Shown: positions 24,188-33,104 of the stretch, one piece after another
Numbering within the stretch: the stretch's first letter is position 1
How the letters are laid out: every line of letters starts with the position of its first letter
NCBI GenBank assembly: GCA_937976305.1
Contig: CALJSB010000086.1
Location: 1-64,000, forward strand
DNA from: an uncultured Acidimicrobiales bacterium
Lineage (GTDB): Bacteria > Actinomycetota > Acidimicrobiia > Acidimicrobiales > SZUA-35
Length of the DNA: 64,000 bases
Direction of reading: 5' to 3'
Notes under the pieces: model-generated
What the model was told of the DNA's origin: nothing
Database searches by the model: none
Seen by the model: only the letters and a program-made list of their open reading frames with translations
Position numbers and translations under genes: made by a program

Positions 24188-26513
24188 TTGCAACGAGCGC
24201 GGCATTCGTGATGTTTGCGGCCGAGATGCCGGTGATCTCATGGAGGTCGGCGATGGTGCCGGACTCACCAAAGCGGTCGACGCCCAACGGATACTGACGA
24301 GTGCCGAGGGCTGACCCGACCCACGCCAGGTTGTGGCTCGCAGCGTCATGCACACTGACGATGGGCCGACTGCGCTCCGCGGCAGGCACCACACGATGGA
24401 GGTGACTGGTCGAGCGGCCTGTCGTAGCGGATTGAACCGGCTGCATGAAGCTGGCTCGCCAGCTTTCGTACGTGCGGGTCGGACTCGTGAGGTTGATCAC
24501 CGTTGCCTGCACGCCTTCTCCGTCGAGTTCGTCGGCGGCCTGTAGCGCCTCGGGAGCCATGGCGCCGGTGGTGACGATGGTGACGGCAGGGCGCCCGTCG
24601 TCCAGGCCCTCACGCAATCGGTAGCCGCCGGCCAACACATCGGATCGCAACTGCGCTTCGCCGATCCGTTCGATGGCAGCGCCAAACGATGCCTGGTCGA
24701 CCGGTCGCGTCGAGAGGCGAAGGTAGGTGCTGCGCCCGTCTGGTTGCGACAGCTGGTCGATGGCGTCACACAGCAGCCAGTCGACCTCGGTGGCGTAAGC
24801 CGGCTCTGCGTAGTGCAGGTTCGGTAGCTCCGCTCCCACCGAGGCGGTGATGGTCGACTGGTGGGCGCCCCCCTCGGGAGCCAACGTCACTCCAGCTGGT
24901 GTGCCAGCGAAGATGAATTTGGCGTCGTTGTAGACGCCATAGATGAGGGCATCGAGCCCCCGCAGGACAAAGGGGTCGTACACCGTGCCGATCGGGATGA
25001 GGTGCTGCCCGTGGTGGTCGTGGCTCAACCCGAGTTGGCCAAGCAACATGAAGAGATTCATCTCGCTGATGCCGAGCTCGATGTGTTGGCCGGTTGGCGA
25101 AGGGGCCCACTTCAGGAGTTGGTCCTCGCCGCCGTGAGCATCGACCTCCTCGTGGGAGTAGACACCCCGCTTGTTGATCCAGCCGCCGAGGCTGGTCGAG
25201 ATCGAGACGTCTGGGGCGGTTGTGACGATGCGGGGCCCGATGTCGGCGTGGTCAGCGAGGCTGGCGAGGACCCGGCCAAATGTCTCCTGCGTTGACGGAG
25301 TGCCGGTGACGATTGGCGGCCGAGATGCATCCGGGACTGCCAGATTTGGTCGTTGGGTTGGTGCTGGATTGTTGATCTGCGAACCGACGGCGTCGCAGAC
25401 CTTGCCCGCCGCAGTTTCGGCTGAGAAGCGGTCCCACTCGTTGTCGATCGTCAGCCCCACACGAGCTCGGAACGTATCGATCTGGTCGGCGCTCAAGAGC
25501 GCGGCGTGGTTCATGGGATCGCCCGCCATCGGGAGTCCCCAACCCTTGATGGTGTAGGCGAACAACACCGATGGCTGATCTTCGATGGCGTCGCATTCGT
25601 CGTATGCCTTCTTCAGCTCCGCGAGATCGTGGCCGCCGAGGTCGGTGACCAAGTGCTTCAGTGCCTCGTCGTCGTAGTTGGCGGCGAAGCGAGCAACGGC
25701 CGGGTCGGCTCCATCGAGGAACTTGGTCCTCGCGTCAGCCGGTGTCATGCCAAAGAGCGACTGGTAGGCCGGGTTCGGCATCTCGTCGATACGGCCCTTG
25801 AGCGCGTCACCATCGGTCTGTGAGAACGCCCGCTGCAGACGCGCGCCGTACTTGGCTTCGGCGACGTGCCAGCCGGCGTCAGCAAAGAACTTCTTGAGTC
25901 GCTCCGCGGCGATGTCGGGGATGACTCGGTCGAGGCTTTGACGATTGAGGTCGACAACCATCGTGAAGTTGCCAAGGCCCTTGGTGGCGGGGTCGGCGAT
26001 GGCTTCCCAAACATTGCCCTCATCGAGTTCGGCATCGCCGACGAGGGCAATGAACCGGGCTGCATCCTGTTGCCCGAAGTGGGTGTCGGTATAGCGGCGG
26101 GTGAGAGCCGAGAACAGGGGAGCGACGGCGCCGAGGCCAACCGAGCCGGTCGAGAAGTCCGAGACGTCGGGATCTTTGGTGCGCGATGGATAGGCCTGCA
26201 GCCCACCGCGCTGGCGCAACGTGGTGAGGTACGACGCGTCGAGCTCGCCGGTCAGATACTTGATGGCGTGGTAGACGGGCGAGGCGTGCGGCTTGACGGC
26301 GACCTTGTCTTCGGTCCCGATGTGTCCGAACCACAGCGCCGTCATGATCGACACCATGGAGGCGCACGATGCCTGATGGCCACCCACCTTGACCTCGGTC
26401 TTACCTCGGGCGTTCGCAGCATCGACGATGCGGGTGGCAAGCCAGAGAACGCGCTGCTCAATCTCGCGCAGCGTTTCGAGCTCGAGCGGTGTCTCGATGT
26501 CGGCCAGGTTCAG
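24129..26513 (-). CDS. ThDP-dependent E1 (pyruvate dehydrogenase/transketolase-like), probable CTG start
   Basis: About 794 residues from CTG 26513. It resembles homodimeric 2-oxoacid dehydrogenase E1/transketolase-like proteins: EIEQRVLWLATRIVDAANA, KVGGHQASCASMVS, the ThDP motif GDAELDEGNVWEAI to VVDLNRQS, and a C-terminal transketolase-like region. The conserved first 42 residues precede the first ATG/GTG/TTG in frame (GTG 26387), and nothing standard lies upstream. CTG 26513 overlaps the crotonase TGA as CTGA. The E2/E3 partners are not in the window. The 3' end overlaps the convergent PrsW gene by about 59 bases. Confidence 0.82.
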   Translation of the reverse strand: MNLADIETPLELETLREIEQRVLWLATRIVDAANARGKTEVKVGGHQASCASMVSIMTALWFGHIGTEDKVAVKPHASPVYHAIKYLTGELDASYLTTLRQRGGLQAYPSRTKDPDVSDFSTGSVGLGAVAPLFSALTRRYTDTHFGQQDAARFIALVGDAELDEGNVWEAIADPATKGLGNFTMVVDLNRQSLDRVIPDIAAERLKKFFADAGWHVAEAKYGARLQRAFSQTDGDALKGRIDEMPNPAYQSLFGMTPADARTKFLDGADPAVARFAANYDDEALKHLVTDLGGHDLAELKKAYDECDAIEDQPSVLFAYTIKGWGLPMAGDPMNHAALLSADQIDTFRARVGLTIDNEWDRFSAETAAGKVCDAVGSQINNPAPTQRPNLAVPDASRPPIVTGTPSTQETFGRVLASLADHADIGPRIVTTAPDVSISTSLGGWINKRGVYSHEEVDAHGGEDQLLKWAPSPTGQHIELGISEMNLFMLLGQLGLSHDHHGQHLIPIGTVYDPFVLRGLDALIYGVYNDAKFIFAGTPAGVTLAPEGGAHQSTITASVGAELPNLHYAEPAYATEVDWLLCDAIDQLSQPDGRSTYLRLSTRPVDQASFGAAIERIGEAQLRSDVLAGGYRLREGLDDGRPAVTIVTTGAMAPEALQAADELDGEGVQATVINLTSPTRTYESWRASFMQPVQSATTGRSTSHLHRVVPAAERSRPIVSVHDAASHNLAWVGSALGTRQYPLGVDRFGESGTIADLHEITGISAANITNAALVAITETELDGPQEAGPQAPLR

Positions 26514-27265
26514 TCTCCTGACCAGACAGGCGGACGCTTTTCGGCGAAGGCCGCAGGGCCTTCCTTGGCGTCGTTCGAGGTGAAGACCTCGGCCATCAGC
26601 GGCTGTTGCATGGCCCAGAACTCTTGCTCGGTGTGGCCTTGCTGTGCTTTCAGGACTTGCTTCGAAGCCGCAACCGAAAGCGGCGCGTTTTTGGCGATGC
26701 GCTCGGCCAGCTCCATGGCCGTATCGACGGCGCCACCCTTGGGTGCGACCTTGTCGATGAGGCGGGCAGCGACGGCCTCGTCCGCGCTGATCGGTTCGCC
26801 GGTGAGAGCGAGTTCCATCGCAAGTCCGTAGGGCACTCGCCGGGGAAGGCGCAGCAGTGCGCCACCAGCAGCAAAGAGGCCGACACCGACTTCGGGGATG
26901 CCGAACTTTGCGTTCTCGGCGCCGACGATCAGATCGCAGGCCATGGCGATCTCGAGTCCACCAGCGAGGGCAAAGCCCTCGACTGCGGCAATCAGCGGCT
27001 TCTTGCAGCCATCCTCGATGAACTTGTCGAATCCCTTTGGTCCGCCCTCTTTGGCGAATGCTTTCAGGTCCATGCCAGCCGAGAAGCCGCGGCCCGCACC
27101 GGTGAGTACACCGAGGGTGAGGTCGGGGTTGCTGTCAAGCTCGTCAAGCGCACCTAGAAGTGCTTGCGCCAACGCAGTGTTGATGGAGTTCATCGCCTCG
27201 GGGCGATTCAGGGTGATGAGGAGTACTCGGCCCCGGACTTCGGTAAGGACAACGTCGTCTGCCAT
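26510..27265 (-). CDS. enoyl-CoA hydratase/isomerase (crotonase)
   Basis: A 251-residue crotonase. TLNRPEAMNSINTALAQAL near the N-terminus, the oxyanion-hole segments GRGFSAGMDLKAFAKEGG (about 58-75) and ALAGGLEIAMACDLIVGAE (about 97-115), and FGIPEVGVGLFAAGGALLRLPRR are all as expected. The catalytic Glu position at about 119 is IPEVG, while the hydratase's second Glu is not certain, so isomerase or another activity is possible. It lies in a reverse-strand run with MaoC, RibH and an FAD oxidoreductase upstream and is coupled to the E1 gene by CTGA. Confidence 0.88.
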   Translation of the reverse strand: MADDVVLTEVRGRVLLITLNRPEAMNSINTALAQALLGALDELDSNPDLTLGVLTGAGRGFSAGMDLKAFAKEGGPKGFDKFIEDGCKKPLIAAVEGFALAGGLEIAMACDLIVGAENAKFGIPEVGVGLFAAGGALLRLPRRVPYGLAMELALTGEPISADEAVAARLIDKVAPKGGAVDTAMELAERIAKNAPLSVAASKQVLKAQQGHTEQEFWAMQQPLMAEVFTSNDAKEGPAAFAEKRPPVWSGD

Positions 27266-27271
27266 AGCCGG

Positions 27272-28579
27272 CTATCCCAGCACGTTCGACGGCCCGGCGC
27301 CATCTAGGGTCCGGTTGCGGGTGAACGTGCCGAGGTCGATCTCGAGCCCGGTGTGTTTTCCGGTGACGATGAACGGATCAGCGTCGTGGTCATGACCGTC
27401 TTCGACCGCCGCAATCAGTTCCGCCATGCACTGCCCTGCGATCGGTGCGTTCTTGAACTGATTGCCACTTGACCCGATGGCCATGTAGAAGCCGTCGAGG
27501 TCCGAGCGGTCATAGATCGGTGTCCAGTCGGGGCTGGCGTCGTAGACCCCGACCACCCCTCGCTTCTGTGGAGGCACGCCCATGCCGGGGAGACGGCGCG
27601 CCGTGCGGAGCACGTGCAGCTCGAACTCGTCCTGGTCGACGACGTCTGACGCTTCGTCGGGGTCGTCGATCCACTCGAGCGGGTCGCAGTCTGGCTCGAC
27701 GCCGCCGATCAGCACGTTGCCGCCGCGCTCGGGACGGGCGTACACACCAAAGTCGATATCGCCGAACATGATGCCGGTGTTGTCCCAATCGCTCTCGGGT
27801 GGCGCTGGGGCGATGAACACTTCACGTCGCATCGGCTTTGGTACGACCGACATCGATTCGGCCACGCCGGCCATGGTGTTGATGGCAAACGAGTGAGGTC
27901 CGGCAACGTTGACGACAACGGGGCTGTCAATGCTGGAGCCATCGGCGAGATCGACCCCGGCAACCCGGCCGTCGCTGCGCCGAATAGCGGTGACCTCGGT
28001 CGAGTAGCGGAAGGTGGCTCCTGCCGCTTGTGCTGCTTCGGCGAGGTTCTGTGCTGCCAACATGGGATCGCTGATGAATCCGGCTTCTGAATCGAAGCAG
28101 GCACTCGGCAGCTTCGTGTCGGGCTCGGCCCAGAACGCCTCGTCGTCAAGCCGAGTGGGCGGGCCGAAGCGGCCGGCATCGATTGCCGGGAACCGGGCCT
28201 CGATCTCGTCGGCGGTGAGCACCTCGTGGGGGATCCCGACTTCGTGGTAGCGGGGAAGAAAGAGCGCTTCGTCGACGCCCTCGGAGAAGATCGTCAGCAT
28301 GCCGGTCTGCTTGAACTCGGCCAGCGGCGTGCCCTCAGGCAGGCCGAGGTGGTTGGCCCAGTCTCGCCAGATGTGCATGCCCTCCCAAGCCATCGCAACA
28401 CCCGCTGCAGTTGAATACGTGTAGCGAATCACGGCGCTCGAGCTGCTGGTTGAGCCGTATCCAGCTCCACCGAGCCGTTCGAGGCACACGACGTTTCGGC
28501 CCGCTCGGGCCAGTTCGAGCGCAACGCCCGATCCGATCACCCCGGCGCCAATGACGATCGCATCCACCGGCGCGGTCAC
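27272..28579 (-). CDS. FAD-dependent oxidoreductase (DAO family)
   Basis: A 435-residue flavoprotein of the D-amino-acid/sarcosine oxidase family. The Rossmann motif IVIGAGVIGSGVALELARAG occupies about 9-28, followed by an ERLGGAGYGSTSSSS loop. A second FAD segment with VVVNVAGPHSFAIN is near 222, and the C-terminal GFYMAIGSSGNQFKNAPI closes the FAD site. It probably oxidises an N-methyl or amino compound, but the substrate is unknown. The start is GTG 28579, overlapping the ribH stop as GTGA, so the two are coupled. Placing riboflavin-pathway and flavoenzyme genes together may reflect FAD demand. Confidence 0.85.
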   Translation of the reverse strand: MTAPVDAIVIGAGVIGSGVALELARAGRNVVCLERLGGAGYGSTSSSSAVIRYTYSTAAGVAMAWEGMHIWRDWANHLGLPEGTPLAEFKQTGMLTIFSEGVDEALFLPRYHEVGIPHEVLTADEIEARFPAIDAGRFGPPTRLDDEAFWAEPDTKLPSACFDSEAGFISDPMLAAQNLAEAAQAAGATFRYSTEVTAIRRSDGRVAGVDLADGSSIDSPVVVNVAGPHSFAINTMAGVAESMSVVPKPMRREVFIAPAPPESDWDNTGIMFGDIDFGVYARPERGGNVLIGGVEPDCDPLEWIDDPDEASDVVDQDEFELHVLRTARRLPGMGVPPQKRGVVGVYDASPDWTPIYDRSDLDGFYMAIGSSGNQFKNAPIAGQCMAELIAAVEDGHDHDADPFIVTGKHTGLEIDLGTFTRNRTLDGAGPSNVLG

Positions 28580-29058
28580 GGGGTGAACCTTTCATTCAGG
28601 CGGGCCATCTCAACGGCAACCAACGCTGCCTCTTCACCAACGTTGTGGCCACCAGGCCCAGCGGCCCGAGCGAGGGCTTGGCGCATATTCTCAACGGTCA
28701 CCAGACCGAACGCCACGGGAACGCCAGTTTCGAGTTGGACCTGTTGGACCCCGCGAGCCGCCTCTTCAGAAACGAGTTCGTAGTGCGTGGTCTCACCGCG
28801 GATCACCGCACCAATCGTCACGATTGCATCGAATCGGCCAGATAGTGCGACCGCTCGACATGCAAACGGAATCTCAAAGCAACCAGGAACGCTCGCGTCT
28901 TCGATCTCGGTCACGCCGAGATCGGTGAGGCCTCGTCTGACCCCTTCGTCCAGCCGTTTGACGACGTTCTCGTTCCAGCGGGCCCGCACAATGGCAACCC
29001 GCAGGCCGCTCCCATCAAGGTCATCTGGGGCCAGCGCCCGATCATCTCCCGAAGCCAT
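28576..29058 (-). CDS. ribH: 6,7-dimethyl-8-ribityllumazine synthase
   Basis: A 160-residue lumazine synthase, the penultimate enzyme of riboflavin synthesis (condenses 5-amino-6-ribitylaminouracil with dihydroxybutanone phosphate). Conserved parts are VAIVRARWNENVV, ASVPGCFEIPFACR, TIGAVIRGETTHYELVSEEAARG with the catalytic His, and PVAFGLVTVENMRQA. The usual HNKG-type motif reads HNVGEEAA here. Other rib genes are absent, so this copy stands apart from a full rib operon. It is coupled by GTGA to the FAD oxidoreductase downstream. ATG 29058 is a good start. Confidence 0.92.
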   Translation of the reverse strand: MASGDDRALAPDDLDGSGLRVAIVRARWNENVVKRLDEGVRRGLTDLGVTEIEDASVPGCFEIPFACRAVALSGRFDAIVTIGAVIRGETTHYELVSEEAARGVQQVQLETGVPVAFGLVTVENMRQALARAAGPGGHNVGEEAALVAVEMARLNERFTP

Positions 29059-29152
29059 GCTGCATTATCCGGGTCTACTCCGCAGACCGCTACTCGCGAT
29101 CGAGAATCTCGCTCGGGGCTGGCTCGTCCCTCGCCACGCGAACGAGGTTTCG

Positions 29153-30115
29153 TCACACGTGATAGAGCACGCTTTGCCAGTCGAGGAGTTCCGTCTGGCC
29201 CTCTTCGTCTTCGCGATACCCCTTGGTGAGGACGGTGAGCATGTGTCCGTCGCCCGCAGTTTCGGCGGCTTCGAGCGTGTGGGTGAAGCTGAGATGGTCA
29301 CCTTCGAACGCAGGGCCGACGTGGTTGCACCGACCCCAGCCGAGCACCGTGACGATGCCTGGCGTCACTCTGGTGAGTGAGGCTTGGGCCAGCGCGATGA
29401 CGTGCCCGCCATAGACGAGACGCTTGTTGTAGGCACTCGCTGTCGCGGAGCGGTGCACGATGGCTTGGTTGAAGGTCATGCGGGCGAACGCTGGGGCATT
29501 GTCGACGTGGTCCCACATCGGGTCGGCAAATGTCGAGCCGACTTCCCAATCGAGCGGAGCCAAGCTCGACAGATCCCAGTTGGCCGGGATGGCGCTGGCG
29601 AAGTCGGGGGCTGGAGCCGAGTCAGCTGAGCCGACGTCGTCGCTGTGTCCGGGCGCTTCACCTCGCGCAGGGAGTAGTGCGCATCGTTCGTAGGAAGCGA
29701 TCGGCCCGTTTGTGCCGACGGTCTCCATGCCGAGCAACACTTTGCCTCGGTTGAGATCACCCTTGGGCTTGCTGTCCGACATACCAAGCACGGTTGTGGT
29801 GGTCGAGATGGTCTCGCCGATCTCAACCGCTCGGTTCACGAGAACACCTCGGTAGAACAAGTTGGCGATGGCGTGTCGGGTTGCGCTGGTGCTCATCCCC
29901 ATCGACACGTGGAACACGAGGCCCGGGTTCGCAAGCTCACCGGAGGAGCCGCTCGCAGCCTGGTAGGCCGAGACGTCGGCCGCCAGCCGGTTCTCGTCGC
30001 CGGTGATCGCCCGATAGGCGAGGTTGTCTGCCTGGGTGAGCGTTGCGGCGGGCAGCGCAGGCAGCACAGTCCCCACACTGAGGTCGTCGTAGAACGGGCC
30101 TTCGAGTCGATGCAT
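29153..30115 (-). CDS. MaoC-family hydratase (double hot-dog)
   Basis: A 320-residue protein with two hot-dog halves of the MaoC dehydratase type. The N-terminal half has FYDDLSVGTVLPALPAATL and DNLAYRAITGDENRLAAD. The second half has the hydratase-2-like phrase FARMTFNQAIVHRSATASAY then KRLVYGGHVIALAQASL, where the Gly-His pair is conserved. The arrangement recalls mesaconyl-CoA hydratase-like proteins. It opens the reverse-strand run MaoC-ribH-FAD oxidoreductase-crotonase-E1, so an acyl-CoA hydration step is plausible. The divergent promoter region 30116-30319 separates it from an aminotransferase gene. Confidence 0.78.
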   Translation of the reverse strand: MHRLEGPFYDDLSVGTVLPALPAATLTQADNLAYRAITGDENRLAADVSAYQAASGSSGELANPGLVFHVSMGMSTSATRHAIANLFYRGVLVNRAVEIGETISTTTTVLGMSDSKPKGDLNRGKVLLGMETVGTNGPIASYERCALLPARGEAPGHSDDVGSADSAPAPDFASAIPANWDLSSLAPLDWEVGSTFADPMWDHVDNAPAFARMTFNQAIVHRSATASAYNKRLVYGGHVIALAQASLTRVTPGIVTVLGWGRCNHVGPAFEGDHLSFTHTLEAAETAGDGHMLTVLTKGYREDEEGQTELLDWQSVLYHV

Positions 30116-30319
30116 CTCCCGATTGTGGCAAGTCCAGGCTGACGGTCCTCAATTCCCCGTTGTGTCGACGTTGTGTGCGATGTGCACGGGTAGAGCCCGT
30201 ACTCGTAGTCTTTGCCGTCTTACGGGTTCATTCGCTGACCTCGAAATTCTCAAGCGAGGTGAGCCCTCTCCGGCAGGTGGCTCTCTGGGTGGCGAACCAC
30301 AACGACCGAAATCGGAATC

Positions 30320-31648
30320 ATGAGCGCACACGCCAAGCTGACGTCCACCCGTCTACTCGAACAGTCGCACCACAACATGCCGATGGGCGTCGCAGACAAC
30401 TATCGCTACTGGGGTGAAGAGAACACGGTCTTCGTCAAGTCGAGCGAGGGATGCACGATCACCGACGTGGATGGTCAAACATTCGTCGATTTTCGCTTGG
30501 CCTATGGGCCGATCATCTTGGGCTATCGCGATGCCCGAGTCGATCAGGCAGTGATCGAGACGATTACAGAGCGAGGCACGATCTCAGGCTTCTCGACAGA
30601 GCTCGACTCTGAGGTGGTCGAGCTCGTCAAAGCGATGTGCCCAAACATCGAGAAGATGCGGTTCGCCAACTCGGGGACGGAAGCGGTTCTGAGCGCTGTC
30701 CGCACTGCTCGTGGGTTCACCGGGCGAAACAAGATCGTCGTCGTTGAGGGCGGTTTTCACGGCCTGTACGACGAAATGATGTGGAAGTCAGACGTCGACA
30801 ACTGGGACAGCCAATCAGGTGAAGCACCGGAGATCGCATCCTTTGGCGTCGGCATCCCGGAAGCGAGCCGCGAGCATCTTGAGACTGTCCCACTCAATGA
30901 CGTCGACGCAATCGACGACGTGTTTGATCGCGTGGGTGATGACATCGCTGCAATCGTCCTCGAGCCCATCATGGGAAACTGCGGGGGCATTGCGTCGTCG
31001 CAGGACTACATGCAGAAGCTGCGCGACGTTTGCAACGAAAATCGCTCGTTGTTGATCATGGATGAAGTGAAAACGGGCTTTCGTGTCGGTAGGGGTGGAG
31101 CACAGGAGCTGTACGGCATTCATGCCGATTTGACGACCTACGCGAAGGCCATCGGGAATGGCTATCCCGTCGCCGCGTTTGGTGGTCGTGCGGAGGTGAT
31201 GGATGTCATCAACGCCGACAAGAAGGGTGTGGTGCACGGTGGCACCTACACCGCGAACATGATTGCCTTGAGCGCCGCCAAGGCGACGCTCACTGTGCTC
31301 AGCGAGACGGACGTCTTTGACACCATCAACAAGGCGGGCGCTGACATACAAGGCGTGTTGAGCGGGGTCTTTGCCAAGCACGGGATCGAGCACACGTTTG
31401 CCGGACCGGCTTCCATGTTCGGGATCCACTTTGGTCATGTCGTGCCGACGAACTATCGCGACTGGAAAGACACAGATAGCGCGCTCTACACAGAGTTTGC
31501 GATGAACTTGATCAAGCATGGTGTGATGCTCGAACCCGACTCTCGTGAGCCATGGTTCATCTGTGAGTCGCACGAAAACGTCGACTTGGTGTGGCTGGAA
31601 GGCGTTGCAGACCGCGCCTTGGTCGAAGCGATAGAGGCGAACAAATAG
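30320..31648 (+). CDS. class III aminotransferase (HemL-like)
   Basis: A 442-residue PLP enzyme of the glutamate-1-semialdehyde aminomutase/omega-aminotransferase family. MRFANSGTEAVLSAVRTARGF near residue 110, VEGGFHGLYDEMMW, the Asp in LLIMDEVKTGFRVGRGG and the Schiff-base Lys in TTYAKAIGNGYPVAAFGG are all present. Compared with true HemL, the local sequence around the entrance (HNMPMGVADNYRYWGEE) resembles catabolic relatives. It is followed 77 bases later by a carbamoylase-type amidase, so a role in amino-compound catabolism is likely. ATG 30320 is the natural start. Confidence 0.85.
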   Translation: MSAHAKLTSTRLLEQSHHNMPMGVADNYRYWGEENTVFVKSSEGCTITDVDGQTFVDFRLAYGPIILGYRDARVDQAVIETITERGTISGFSTELDSEVVELVKAMCPNIEKMRFANSGTEAVLSAVRTARGFTGRNKIVVVEGGFHGLYDEMMWKSDVDNWDSQSGEAPEIASFGVGIPEASREHLETVPLNDVDAIDDVFDRVGDDIAAIVLEPIMGNCGGIASSQDYMQKLRDVCNENRSLLIMDEVKTGFRVGRGGAQELYGIHADLTTYAKAIGNGYPVAAFGGRAEVMDVINADKKGVVHGGTYTANMIALSAAKATLTVLSETDVFDTINKAGADIQGVLSGVFAKHGIEHTFAGPASMFGIHFGHVVPTNYRDWKDTDSALYTEFAMNLIKHGVMLEPDSREPWFICESHENVDLVWLEGVADRALVEAIEANK

Positions 31649-31725
31649 GCGGTCACTCGGGCCCTGCTCACGTGCAATCACATGTCCGGCTTGCGGTCCT
31701 CGCCGGTGATGACGAGTCTGGAGCC

Positions 31726-32964
31726 ATGACCGATCCGACTGCTCTGCGTGCGAACGGCGATCGACTGTGGTCTCGCTTGATGGACATGGCACAAGTTGCG
31801 CCAACGGCCGCCGGTGGATCCAACCGCCAGGCACTGTCTGACGATGATGCGGATGGACGAGCCCTCTTTGTCGAATGGGCGGAGGCCGCAGGTTGTGAGG
31901 TTGCGACTGACGGGGTTGGGAACCTCTTCGCCAAGCGCCCGGGGCGGAATCCAGATGCGGCGCCGCTGATGATGGGCAGCCACCTCGACACGCAGCCAAC
32001 GGGGGGTCGTTTCGACGGTGTGTACGGCGTGTTGGCAGGGCTCGAAGTGGTGGAGACGTTGAACGACCACGCTGTCGAGACCGAGGGCCCGGTTGAGGTC
32101 GCAGTGTGGACCAACGAGGAGGGTTCACGCTTCGCCCGCTCGATGATGGGTTCTGGCGTCTGGGCGGGGGTGATGGATCTCGATGAGGTGCGTTCGATCA
32201 CCGATGAGGCCGGCGTGTCGGTCGGGGAAGAGCTCGATCGGCTCGACTGGGCGGGCCCGCTCGAGTTCGGTCGGCCGGTGAGCCACTACCTCGAGCTCCA
32301 CATCGAGCAAGGTCCGATCCTCGAGGACTCTGCGACTGAGATCGGCGTCGTCACAGGTGTGCAGGGTTTGCGTTGGTACACGATCAGGCTGGAGGGGTTC
32401 CCGGCTCACGCAGGTCCGACTCCGATGGAAGGTCGCAAAGATCCGTCTCGAGCCTTGGCCGAGATCCTGTCTGCCATCTACGCCATCGCCGGCGAGGAGG
32501 CACCGTGGGCTCGAGCTACCACCGCCCAGTTCCGAAGCGAGCCGGTCTCACCCAACACCGTGCCCGAGTCGATCACGTTCTCGCTCGACTTGCGTCACCC
32601 CGACCGGGACGTGCTCGACGGTATGGAGCAGGCGGTGCGCGACGCCATCGCGAAGGCGTGCGACACCCATGAGATCGGTTTCACGATCGCCATCGACAAC
32701 GACTCGGCCCCGATCACCTTCGACGGCGATTGCGTTGCATCGGTCCAGCAGTCGGTCGAGTCGCTGGGGTACAGCTATGAGCGCATGGTGTCGGGGGCCG
32801 GGCACGACGCGTGCTACATCGCCAAGCTCGCACCGACCTCGATGATTTTCATTCCCTGTGCCGACGGCTTGTCGCACAACGAAGCCGAGTCGATCGAGCC
32901 GGACGAGGCAAGCCGTGGTGCCGACGTGCTCCTCGGCGCTGCCCTCCGCCTGCTCCACCTCTGA
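31726..32964 (+). CDS. N-carbamoyl-amino-acid hydrolase-type amidase (HyuC/AllC-like)
   Basis: About 412 residues, M20 peptidase fold. Metal ligands are in GSHLDTQPTGGRFDGVYG (His, Asp), WTNEEGSRFARSMMGSG (Glu pair), LHIEQGPILE (His) and the final DGLSHNEAES (His). The dimerisation loop FPAHAGPTPMEGRKDPSRA is typical of beta-ureidopropionase, allantoate amidohydrolase and L-carbamoylases. It would release ammonia and CO2 from a carbamoyl or ureido substrate. ATG 31726 has GGAG before it. The upstream aminotransferase and the heterocycle genes from 42 kb onward fit nitrogen salvage. The exact substrate is unknown. Confidence 0.88.
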   Translation: MTDPTALRANGDRLWSRLMDMAQVAPTAAGGSNRQALSDDDADGRALFVEWAEAAGCEVATDGVGNLFAKRPGRNPDAAPLMMGSHLDTQPTGGRFDGVYGVLAGLEVVETLNDHAVETEGPVEVAVWTNEEGSRFARSMMGSGVWAGVMDLDEVRSITDEAGVSVGEELDRLDWAGPLEFGRPVSHYLELHIEQGPILEDSATEIGVVTGVQGLRWYTIRLEGFPAHAGPTPMEGRKDPSRALAEILSAIYAIAGEEAPWARATTAQFRSEPVSPNTVPESITFSLDLRHPDRDVLDGMEQAVRDAIAKACDTHEIGFTIAIDNDSAPITFDGDCVASVQQSVESLGYSYERMVSGAGHDACYIAKLAPTSMIFIPCADGLSHNEAESIEPDEASRGADVLLGAALRLLHL

Positions 32965-32986
32965 CCCTTCCTCGTTCCGACCCCCC

Positions 32987-33095
32987 GAACTGGAGTCTCC
33001 CACCGGCGTTTCAGTCGGTGACGGCCTCCAGTTCGAAACGGGTTCTCGTTCTGGAGGCTCCTACCGGCGTTTCAGTCGGTGACGGCCTCCAGTTC
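32987..33095 (+). repeat. paired REP-like palindromes, locus 2
   Basis: Two near-identical copies (32987-33034 and 33048-33095) lie between the amidase and the convergent Lrp gene. Outer arms GAACTGGAG (or GTTCTGGAG) pair with CTCCAGTTC; inner CACCGGCG and CGGTG flank a TTTCAGT loop. They belong to the same family as the repeats at 16463-16571 and 46215-46325. The spacing between copies is 13 bases. They may act as a two-way transcription stop. Confidence 0.82.
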
Positions 33096-33104
33096 GAAGA
33101 AAGG

